A stretch of 64,000 nucleotides of DNA from assembly GCA_907163375.1 (NCBI GenBank), contig CAJQUW010001043.1:2526501-2590500 (forward strand). Direction: 5' to 3'. The position numbers and the translations under genes were made by a program. Numbering within the stretch: the stretch's first letter is position 1; each line of letters starts with the position of its first letter. This DNA comes from Prostheceraeus crozeri (lineage: Eukaryota; Platyhelminthes; Polycladida; Euryleptidae). Below the pieces are notes generated by a model. The model was not told the DNA's origin and did no database searches. It saw only the letters and a program-made list of their open reading frames with translations. Of the stretch, positions 12,118 through 21,179 are shown one piece after another.

Positions 12118-13334
12118 ATCAATCGGCAATGCCTGACTCCGATGAACAGAGGGAAGAAGAATCTCAGAAATTGTATTAGTTCATGAACTCTACGAAGAAG
12201 TGTAGCTCACAGACATTCGAATTACATTCACATTGTTATAATTAGTATCTATGATCACCTCTTAAAGTCTTTCCGTCGGTATTTTATGCAAGATGTGCTT
12301 CACTTGAGGTGATGCTAGTGTTTTCCTGTACCGGGTACGTTATGATAAAGGTACATTCTATTATTTTATATACTCACATTCGTCGTTTTACATCAACTTG
12401 TCGTCCATTGTTCATTTATCAATCTAGTAATTCTTTTTATATAAGTTTTGATCACATGTATTTCTGTACGAAACTTCAATCTTTTCCACTCACACATTAC
12501 ATTGCAGTAGTGCATGGGAAGTTTGTAATCGTTGCCAAAAGGGAAACATTACTGTGTGACTTATCATTTCAAACGCCATTCGACAGTTACTGTTTCAATG
12601 TTGAATAGACGTATTATTCGTACTTACACTATTAGGACTATATGATATCATACAATAGTATGCTTTGGATATGAAGGTCAATGATAAATAAGTTTTTTCG
12701 TGTGCCATTTGTAGGATGATGCTTATACTTCATTTGATAGGTTAACATTTAAAATTGGATATGCAATTCTTTATCCTGTTTTAAATTATGAAATAAAGAT
12801 TTGCATAATCCGTCTAGTATGAAAATAAAATGATTTTCTTCTCATACCTACTAGTAAAACGGCTGCATTAGAAAAACTTGTAACTTCGCACAATAAGACT
12901 ACCAATAGGCTAATAGTAACATTGCGATTGTCCATGAATGTTGACATATTCCCATTTTTGCAAGTTTACAAGCTTTAGAGACCAGTTTTACCCTTGTTAT
13001 TTGTTTAACGAATGTTAATTGTTGGTATACATATCTCTAAATTTGTCGTCTCTGGTGCTCAACAGATACCTCGTGTAAAGTTGTTGGTTTTCCTTGAAAT
13101 TTTGCAAACAAATGGGATAGCTTCGTGAGACGACCACTTTGTTTAATGTATTTTAATTGAATTGCCGATTATAATATGACTTATCTGTCTATATTTCCGG
13201 AAGCGCTAGATATTTGTAGCCAATTCTTTCAACATCAGTGAAACATCGGTAATTTATCTGTAACTGATCCGTAGTTAGCTCGTACAGGACCCGCTTATCC
13301 TAAAGTAATCTGTCCGTTCGCTACCTGTCGACGA

Positions 13335-13495
13335 TCTTAAACTTGTCCGTTGGAATCCGTATTTAGTCCGTCAGAATCCGTATTTAGTCCGTCCGAGTCC
13401 ATAATTAGTCCGTCAGAATCCGTAATTAGTCCGTTGGTTATCCGTGGTCAGTCCGTTCAGAATCCGCGAATTCATCATATCCGTCAACTGTCCGT
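13335..13495. repeat. 21-bp tandem repeat near the right end of the TA-flanked element
   Basis: Five to six adjacent units of the form TCCGTCAGAATCCGTATTTAG occur, with variants TCCGTCCGAGTCCATAATTAG and TCCGTTGGTTATCCGTGG. TCCGT words continue to about 13,560 and their complements occur in the left subterminal region (7,100-7,300). Arrays of this sort are commonly transposase binding sites; that role is inferred. Confidence 0.75.
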
Positions 13496-14823
13496 CAGAT
13501 TATTTTAATGCGGACAAATAATGTCCGCTTGTTCCTTTGAAGTCCGTTCTAATGCCTTAGGCTACCCGTTCTTTGTCCTTTCATTTCCGCCCTATGTCCT
13601 TGTGATGTCCTCGGCGGACAAAATTTGTCCACCGTTTACTATCCGTTAACTGACCGCGAACGGACACCAAAAAGACATTCAGCGGACTTCCGCCGGTTGA
13701 CTTTTTGCTCGGCGGGTACCGTCTCGATTGATTTTGGGGGACCCTACCCCGACGGGCATTACAATTTAGTTGTGATAGACTTACGAACACGGTACCCAGA
13801 AGTCGAAATTGTCTACTCTACAGCATCAGGTCCCACCATTGAGAAGCTCACAAACATTTTCAGCACCCACGGTATTCCCAGTACTGTCATATCAGATAAC
13901 GGACCCCCTTCAACTCGGAGATGTTCTCAAACTTCGCCGATGAGCAAGGTTTTCACCACCACCGTGTTACGCCAGAGCACCCCAGAGCGAACGGCGCTGC
14001 TGAGAGTTTTATGAAGACCCTAAACAAAGCTGAGAGAATAGCCCACTTAGAAGGACGAAATTGGAAGATTGCTGTCCAGGAGATGTTGATGGGTTTTAGG
14101 TCCACCCCACATGTTGCTACAGGAATCTCACCCTACGAGGCACTCATGGGTAGAAAGGTCAGGAAAAAGCTCTATACTAGAACCTTTGAAGGACCGAGCA
14201 GTGATAGAGACCAGGCCATTAATGAGATAGACAGAAGTTACAAAAACAGAATTAAGAACTATAAAGATAGAGGATCACACGATCCTCGATTCAATATCGG
14301 GGATCACGTTTTAGTGAAACAGAAGAAGAGAGACAAATGGTCCACTCCATACGAACCGAACTTGTACACCATCGAGAAGACGGACGGATCCAGCGTCAAG
14401 GCGAGAAGATCAACCGACGGACGAACGATCTATCGAGATGCGAGCAGGTTCAAGAGAGCGAACCTGGCAGACAATAGAACCGAATCAGAACCGGTGACCC
14501 AAGCCACCGATGAGACGATCCAGGAGAATCCGACCGAGACGAGCGAACCGATCCAGGAGAATCCGACCGAGACGGGAGAACCGATCCAGGAGGACGAGAA
14601 CGAAGTTGTAGAAGGAGCGAGACGCGAGAACCGGAACCGAGACGAGACGAGGCAGGAGAGCCTATCGACAACCAGCGACGAACCGAAACACGAGCACCTG
14701 AGCGAAGGCAACCGGAACCAAACACGTACCAGAAGAAGACCAATATACTTGAATGACTATTTCACCGACAGTGACATCTTTGCAGACGGATCCCTTACTC
14801 CGTGATTTGTGGAAAGGGAGAGA

Positions 14824-15054
14824 TGTAATATCTCACTCTATGAGATTGGACATATTTCTATTCTTTAACTTTGTTTGAATATGTTCATGGTTTGAATACA
14901 CACTCAGTTTTCTTACATGTGTGTACACTGTGTTTTTAGCCGAGAACCCATGTACCCTTTATATTGTGCATGCTATAATGTGCATACTGATTAATACAGC
15001 ATTGAGTTGTAAAGATAGCAGCTTAGATTAGATTAGATCAGATCAGATATTACA
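14824..15054 (+). repeat. 3' LTR of the Gypsy fossil (231 bp)
   Basis: The LTR starts TGTAATATC and ends GATATTACA, a perfect 9-bp inverted pair with the TG...CA rule. It is preceded by a purine run (GGAAAGGGAGAGA) that fits a polypurine tract. No second LTR was found upstream. Confidence 0.8.
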
Positions 15055-15208
15055 AAAGCAATCACAAAACAATCGTCACTCTAGTCAGTCACGTAGCTGT
15101 CGAGCACCTTTATGCCCATACTCATTGGAAAAGGACGTATGTCACCTTACTACAGTCTTTGATGCGCTCAACCAATAATTTAGTGCGCGGTTCGACGACT
15201 AAAACGTA

Positions 15209-17846
15209 GGGGAACACGGGGCATAGTGGATCACCTAAGGTTTAAGCCCATCTACCAACGAAACTGGTCATATTAGAGTAACATATTTAGGTCTAAAACA
15301 AAGCCCAGAGACCACAGATTCATAAAAAAGTGTTGATCGGCAGAGATATCAAATATATTTATCACCACAGACAAAAATGTAAAATTACAAATTGATCCAC
15401 TATGCCCCACTACCCCGGGGCAAAGTGGATCAGATAAGTTGATCTAAAAAGATAAGCTTTTCCGAGTAAAATATCTCAATCATATCAGCAGAAGTCACAG
15501 ACAAAGTACTCATTCGTGTACTCGTATCCGGTGCACAGCATGTGAGCCCACTGCTCACACTTCTTGCACTGAATCCACACTTCTCGATCCCGCGATTCGG
15601 ACCACGGTTCGTCGCAGTACAAGCACAGACAATCCTCCTGTGGCATCGTCTCCTCCGCATTCTTCTGGACAGCACGCTTCTGTCGTTTCATTCCCCTCTT
15701 CAAGCGAACCTCCTCTCCTCCAGCAACGGTCGGGCATTGATCTATGAAAAAGAAAACAGCATTTTTTAAAGTAACGTAAGCTTACCGGTGGGCCTCTGAA
15801 TCGATTGGTACAAAACATGGCATCAATCAATAAAGTGATTTCATTTTCATTCAAGTGACTTACCTTTCTCGATGCGAGTCTGATTCACTCCAGCATCTGT
15901 CGGACATTGATCTGAAAAGATAGATAAGCGTCTTAGAGTACCGATAGGCCTGCATGTAGGCAAAAGGATGACATGGATGAACAATGATGTTATTATTTTA
16001 CCGTTAGTGATATCCGTAATCACTTGCGCCCGTTGAACCTTTCGCTTTCTTTTGTGACTTGAATCACATGTCCTTTGAGGCAGCGGAGACTTTTCCAGAA
16101 CAGTTTCCATGAATGCAGTGCATGTTGATGTGGAATGGTTGATGTCAGGCTTAGTAGGCCTATCATCAGAAGTGACAGCTAACGATCTGGAGCTGGGTCC
16201 TTCCACGTAAGTCATATCATCAGGAATGACGTTGCTTTGATCTGACTTTTCTTGTTCGCTTTGATTTTCTTTTGATTTAACGTTAGTAGTTGGAGTGGAA
16301 AGGACGACATTGGAGGGGGAGAAGTCTGAGTCAGCAAAGAGATCTGCGTTGTAAGGAAATATTATCATGTAAGGGAGATTAGATGTGTATGTAAGGGAAG
16401 ATTATCGTGGAGGGAACAAATCTGCATGTCTGCGGCATTCATGCAACATAAAACAGTCACGTTCTGACCTCTCTCGGCGCTTGTTATCTTTCCTACTTGC
16501 TTCTCACCTTTTTTGGCAAGAATTTTAGGAGGTTTGTGAACAACAGAAATGCCACTTTCGTCCGCATTCCAAACCTGGGAAGCAGTGTACTTATGGAGTA
16601 ACAACTTCTCATGCAAAAGCTGATAGAAAAGATCAACCTGGTGTTTGCTAAATCCAGCAGCCCGACCTAGACTAGTCGACTCAGGCTGACGAACGCTTAC
16701 TTCCGGATTTCGTCTCAAGAACCCTATCAGCCAGTCTATGCCCGCACGTTTAGTCTTCTTATTGAATGTATTATCAATACCTAATGACTCAGCAACACCA
16801 AATGCCAGCGTTTGGATATCATCTTTAGTCAATCCGTAGAAACGCTCTTGCATCTTAAAAATATGAGACTTGAGATCATTTTCTTGTTCAGGTGTAAAGA
16901 CTGGTCTAAAGCTACCAAGACAACCAGGGTTTTTCACAAGCTTTTTGTGATGCCTTCTTGAAGTAGTGAATGGGATGTTATAGAAAGAAGAAGCTTTCCT
17001 CAATGACATTGTTCTACTATCAACATCAATGCATGCAGAACGTATCAAGTCCGGATCAATGCCTTGACTAGTTGTTTTTTGGTAATTTCGCACCATCTCT
17101 ACAATAAATAAGATGCTTTTAGTCGTCTATTGCTAAGGCTGTGCACGCTAATATAGGCTTCTAAGTCTACAGGCCCTATTTGTGTGAAACTAAAATAGCT
17201 TTCATTAGATATTTATACTTAATGCATTTATACTTGGATGTAAATAGACTAAGACTAAGTGTGTTATTCAACTCACCGGATCACCGCTTCCTACAGCGCG
17301 CTCGAAGCAACTGAGTGACTGGCGAATTCACTCACACACACTGCAGGCGCGTGATGCGTTACCATGACATCAGAATGACGAGTTGCTCCCATGAGAACGT
17401 TCTACTGTGGATGTAAGTACACATGCACTTCACGTGAACGCTATGGGGCATAGCGGATCGCCCGAACCACTTTGCCCCAATAGCTATAGGTACGAAAATT
17501 GCCTCTTGCATTTAGTAAAAGCAAATTATGTTGACAATTATCGATGCCATATGAAACACCATTCCCATAGCTTTCATTTGATACAAAATTTGTCTATCTG
17601 TTGCCACTTTAAGGCTGAGAAAAATGCGTTGTAATCTCACCATTTCTTATAACGAGCTCGAATAAACTGAGTAAAAGTATAGTTCACACAGAACTGAAGG
17701 TGAGCGCTATTCAACGACTATACCAGAATGAGGGGATACGTCCATGTAAACGTCCTAGTGAGTTAGATATTTGATAACTTCAGTAGTTTAAGAAATATTC
17801 AGGTGATCCTCTTTGCCCCGGTGAGCCGCTATGCCCCGTGTTCCCC
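15209..17846 (-). mobile_element. Tigger/pogo-type element with C-terminal PHD finger gene (2,638 bp)
   Basis: The ends are inverted repeats of at least 18 bp, GGGGAACACGGGGCATAG on both, flanked by TA (15,207-15,208 and 17,847-17,848), the pogo-type duplication. A second, inner inverted pair of the same GGGGCA...GTGGATC type lies at about 15,396-15,436 and 17,441-17,482. The empty site can be seen in the related hAT at about 38,862, where the flanking sequence is continuous except that CA stands in place of TA. The gene runs on the minus strand. Because the catalytic core is internally deleted, this copy is non-autonomous. Confidence 0.85.
15485..17096 (-). pseudogene. Internally deleted Tigger-like transposase with PHD finger
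   Basis: The first block (17,096 down to about 16,420) encodes an N-terminal HTH (RKASSFYNIPFTTSRRHHKK), a CENPB-type HTH region (TPEQENDLKSHIFKMQERFY to RAGIDWLIGFLRRNPEVSVR) and the start of the DDE domain with the first acidic residue in NADESG. The next block (from about 16,368) begins MIIFPYNADLFADSDFSPS, which corresponds to the end of a Tigger catalytic domain. About 150 residues carrying the second and third acidic residues are therefore missing. A Ser/Thr-rich linker and a basic segment (SHKRKRKVQR) follow, then two similar mini-exons (DQCPTDAG near 15,900 and DQCPTVAG near 15,735). The last exon (to 15,485) ends in a PHD finger with CLYCDEP, CKKCEQWAHMLC and FVCDFC, matching a C4HC3 zinc pattern. 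The PHD would read chromatin; its joining to a Tigger transposase is the notable point. The exon borders are inferred by eye. Confidence 0.75.
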
Positions 17847-17850
17847 TACC

Positions 17851-18211
17851 TGCTCCTAAAATAAAACTCGTTGTCTCGCCGCACCTGATCCAGATAGAAG
17901 AGATCGAGTTGAAGGCGAATGAATGTCTTGTGAAACATTTCGAAAGTGGTGGTATTTTACATGAAATATGCAAATTAAGTGTGAAATATCCAAAGTTGCG
18001 AGAGTTGGCCCAAAATGTTTTAGTTCTTTGCGGAAGCACATACGCCTGCGAGGCAGCGTTCTCCAAATTGAAGTTCATAGAGAACAAGTACCGCGGACGC
18101 GCTTACAATAAGTTCGAGAATTGTTTACGATTAAGTACTCTCAAGTGCCTGTTTTTCAAGTTTGGTCAACGACGGACAACAGCAAGTTGGTCACTGAATA
18201 TTATACACTGA
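17851..18211 (+). pseudogene. hAT transposase C-terminal dimerisation domain
   Basis: The open frame encodes about 120 residues: IQIEEIELKANECLVKHFES, KYPKLRELAQNVL, then GSTYACEAAFSKLKFIENKY and FENCLRLSTL, the signature of hAT family dimerisation domains (Charlie/GTF2IRD2 type). The preceding coding segment lies left of the Tigger insertion (about 15,165-15,206). It is a remnant of the element 15,055-18,770; the upstream catalytic part is absent. Confidence 0.85.
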
Positions 18212-18770
18212 TATTGTATTTCTACCTGAGTTGTGTATTTTCAGTTATGTTTTTATTTTGCATTTATCATGAAATCTAAAGCTCACATTTTAGGTTGCGA
18301 AAGAATATTATGACTTCAATAATAACGCAAGGTATAGGCAGGCTTATACGAGGTTCTAGAAATGCGTGGGGAATGCCTAGAATATGTCGGCTCTGTGATG
18401 AATAAATGAATGAATTTTGTGTGGCTCGTGATTCCTTCATGAATTATTACAGTAGCATAGTAAAGTGTCTTCTCCATCGGTTGCCCTTACAAAAGCATGC
18501 ATTCAACTTTTCAAGTGCTAGCAACACCTTATGCTTAAAATCTTTTCGGGTCAAAAATGACCGTCTGTCGTATATGGGTTACCTTGCTAACTCATTCGTT
18601 ACGAAGTAGGCCTTTATGCTGCGACATGTATCAGGAAAAGCTAATTTGAGTGGTGGAATATATAAATGATTGTCCATTGACCTAGTTGTTTGAACACATA
18701 TTAAGTGCGGCCATGATTCTTTCGGTCTTCGAAATGGCGGCCGAAAAATGTAAAAGGTTGCGCACCCCTG

Positions 18771-20867
18771 CCCTTTGCCAAACAGAATGTTCGACTGATT
18801 TACGGAATTCATGGAAAATTGTAGGCCCTGCTTTTTTCCATAAAAATAATAATTAAAAAGTCTAATAATTGTCACACTAAATTTAAGCAATAATTACTAA
18901 AGCACAATATTTCACTTTTTAAGCTTCTCCCCAAATTAAGAAAAACATAAGTTTGCACAATGTTCTTTTTAATATGCAACATCATAAAAAATGAAGTACA
19001 TAACTACAACTTACATGAAGTCAAAAAGCGACAATCTGAGACGAACTCAAGAAATACTCGGCGTTAAAGAGCAGGCAGAAAAAATACTTGTTAAATAAAA
19101 GCCAGTAGATTAACGTTACACAAATCGATAGCGCAATCAATCTACGTCATCAATATCATACAAACACGCTCAATCGCATTCAATTCAATTCAATCCGACC
19201 AAAACATCATGTTGATAAAACATATACTCTGTCAAATATATATGTATATCAGATGCAAAAAATCTCTTTTTACAGGCATTTGCAAATGAGTAGGTAATAA
19301 AAATAATGCCAAGTGAATGAAATTCAAATGGAGCTAGATGTCAAAAATTACATAAAACAAATAATCTACTATAATGATCAGTGTAAGTAGATTATATTAC
19401 ATAATTGAGAATAACAAACAACTTAAGGGACAGATTTTCATTGATTCCAAATATTAACAATGTTATTAAAATGCAGGTTCAAGGTTGATGTCTCAGCGTT
19501 AATGTGCACATGAAATATACAATTCTGGAATTTGCCATTGGAACATGATGATATTCAAAAGGTTACACACTATAAGAAAATAAAGTCAAATGACTTCGTA
19601 ATAAGTTGATTTCAGAAATTTTATTTTGAAAAATGCATTTGGAGTTTGAGCTGATGACATTCCCTCTTTCCAAATATTAATATTATATTTATCATGCAAA
19701 TTTCTCAAAGCTCCGCATTGTGAAAATCAATCTCATTTTTGAATATTCTGTTGCTCCGTCAAATGAAAGCATTTGTCTTCTAGAATCGACATGATGTCAA
19801 ACATAAATGGCGTTGTAGCAGCATTTAACTAATCTCGATGCGATCAACACAGTTATGTTAGCTAATAAGTCAAGACGGTGAGATGCCTTTTCCATCGTTT
19901 TCTTAGTTCTGTTATTAATGAAGGAATATTCACCTACAGACATTACACATTCCTATTACTCGCTCAATTTACCAATTTAACAATCAAACCTAACGAAGTT
20001 GGAGTTAATATTTCTATTAGTGTTTGCAACAATTCATAGAAAAATACTCTCTAAAAAGTATAATAGTTAGTTGTCATCAGAATCCATCAATATTATCAAT
20101 AGAACAGTTTCATCAACAACGTTCAAACTTCCTCACAAAAAGTGGAATTATGATACATTAGATATATATTACGATGACAAATAGCAAATTTTTTAGCTAT
20201 TAGTGAAAAGTGAAATTGTAATTCGCTACGTCAACATCAACATTTCAAGTTGTTTTGCCATTGTTGATATTTGAGTTTGCAGCATCGACGAAAGAAGTCA
20301 ATTTGTAGATCCTTGAAATATGAAACACAGAAGTATACATTGTCGAGATTTGCAATTAGCATAGTCATTTCAGCCGAGGATACAAATCAATATTTAACTA
20401 TTCTATATACATCGCTGTTTTTTTACTTGGTACCCTTTGTCTTCCGTCGATCCCATGAGTGTTTTTGAATTTTTTTAACTTGCATTAATCACAACTATTA
20501 ACTTGAATTACAACATTCGGACTTTTGATCTAACTAAAATATGTTGGTCAAGCATGTGGATAGTCATCATGATAGCTTGAACAAATCGAACACAAACGTG
20601 GATTACAAATGTAAGCCAATATGATCACTTTCAGTGCATTAATTCAGGTAATCAAATTTCTGAAATCTTCAGTTATATACACAAGGAATCTTATTTACAA
20701 TCGCATAATTTCACCTATATGATTCACTTGGAAATGAATGTTGGCAGGCGGCTATCAACAACAAAGCCGATTTTATCAAAATCACAAATATCTGTTGAGA
20801 AATAGTGGCTGACGTTAACCAAACCACAAATATCATGTCACAAGAAAGATCGAACAATACTACATTA
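18771..20867 (-). other. Non-coding stretch downstream of the ERK stop codon; probable 3' UTR at least in part
   Basis: This is about 2.1 kb of AT-rich sequence between the hAT right tip and the MAP kinase stop codon. No credible open frame or repeat was seen. Long 3' UTRs are usual for ERK genes, so part of this is likely transcribed on the minus strand. I could not fix the polyadenylation site. Confidence 0.35.
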
Positions 20868-21179
20868 TCAATTTACTGAGCTGCCATCACCATGATGTGT
20901 GGTGATTTCTTGCCAAATAAGCTTACGAAGCTCTTCTTTTGGCAAATCGTCCACCTCTTCAGCAATTGTGAAGGGTTCTTCTGCCACAGGTTCATCAGTC
21001 GGATCGTAGTATTGCTCGAGGTAAGGATGGGCAAGGGCTTCCTCAACAGTAATGCGCTTATTAGGATTGAAGGCCAGCATCTTACCAAGAAGATCGATGG
21101 CTTTAGGATCAGCCTTAGGATACAATTCATTGAGATCGACTTTTGGTTTCTTCGGTTGCTGGTCTAAATAATAGCGAGC
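20868..21179 (-). CDS. ERK1/2-type MAP kinase, terminal coding exon
   Basis: The exon starts after a CAG acceptor (minus strand) with [14 protein letters not shown], in phase 0 with the exon at 24,003-24,082, and ends in TGA at 20,868-20,870. It encodes the kinase C-lobe end and C-terminal extension: [40 protein letters not shown], then [11 protein letters not shown] and [15 protein letters not shown]. The DPTDEP segment is the common-docking acidic patch of ERKs. The tail [10 protein letters not shown] is divergent. ERK is the cytoplasmic and nuclear Ser/Thr kinase at the end of the Ras-Raf-MEK cascade. The identity is firm; ERK1 versus ERK2 is not meaningful outside vertebrates. Confidence 0.95.
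   Translation of the reverse strand, partial: ARYYLDQQPKKPKVDLNELYPKADPKAIDLLGKMLAFNPNKRITVEEALAHPYLEQYYDPTDEPVAEEPFTIAEEVDDLPKEELRKLIWQEITTHHGDGSSVN

Larger units (their letters stand above)
7084..13716. mobile_element. 6.6 kb TA-flanked DNA transposon of unknown superfamily
   Basis: TA lies at both borders (7,082-7,083 and 13,717-13,718). The ends are inverted: CCCGCCAAGCAA on the left and CCCGCCGAGCAA read inward from the right. About 200-400 bp at each end are filled with TCCGT/ACGGA words, including a 21-bp tandem array near the right end. The element sits inside the integrase region of the Gypsy fossil. It contains a fold-back element (8,570-9,296) and a non-autonomous hAT (9,806-10,792), so its own core is about 4.9 kb. 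A GC-rich, CpG-bearing zone at about 7,850-8,120 with a CCAAT-type box (GATTGGCC) could be a promoter. Short open stretches with splice-like borders occur (8,342-8,400; 8,433-8,539; 11,897-12,117), but no transposase motif was recognised. The TA duplication suits Tc1/mariner-like or other TA-targeting families; the size and subterminal repeats do not match a standard mariner. Confidence 0.75.
6049..15054 (+). mobile_element. Ty3/Gypsy LTR-retrotransposon fossil, 5'-truncated and split by a DNA transposon
   Basis: This is an old, broken Gypsy copy. In order along the plus strand it holds the end of the reverse transcriptase region and the RNase H region (about 6,049-6,500), the integrase zinc-binding region (about 6,860-7,080, with an HxxxH...CxxC arrangement), the integrase core (about 13,719-14,170), an integrase C-terminal and acidic tail (about 14,200-14,805) and a 3' LTR (14,824-15,054). 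The tail carries a short in-frame tandem repeat (EPIQENPTET-like, about 14,514-14,600). The gag, protease and 5' LTR parts are absent. A 6.6 kb TA-flanked DNA element (7,084-13,716) sits within the integrase region. The LTR end at 15,054 is followed directly by hAT sequence, which suggests that the Gypsy landed in that hAT. With only one LTR no LTR-LTR age can be given; truncation and nesting indicate a non-recent insertion. Confidence 0.85.
15055..18770 (+). mobile_element. hAT element fragment (Charlie-like), left end lost, invaded by Tigger
   Basis: From 15,055, directly after the Gypsy LTR, the sequence aligns by eye with the hAT copy at 38,613-40,798 (shared words AAAACAATCGTC, TACAGTCTTTGATGCGCTCA, TTTAGTGCGCGGTTC). 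It ends at 18,770 with GCGCACCCCTG, the complement of a hAT tip of the type CAGGGGTGCGC. The left tip is missing, which fits Gypsy insertion into it followed by loss of the upstream part. A Tigger/pogo element (15,209-17,846) interrupts it at a TA. The transposase C-terminus is encoded to the right of that insertion. Confidence 0.8.

Noticed and set aside
12309-12608. 99-codon open frame on the plus strand in the TA-flanked element
   Set aside because: Low-complexity hydrophobic and aromatic sequence with no domain; likely 3' non-coding.
14430-14743. Minus-strand open frames rich in Ser/Gly opposite the Gypsy tail
   Set aside because: They are shadows of the plus-strand acidic tail, which has an in-frame tandem repeat.
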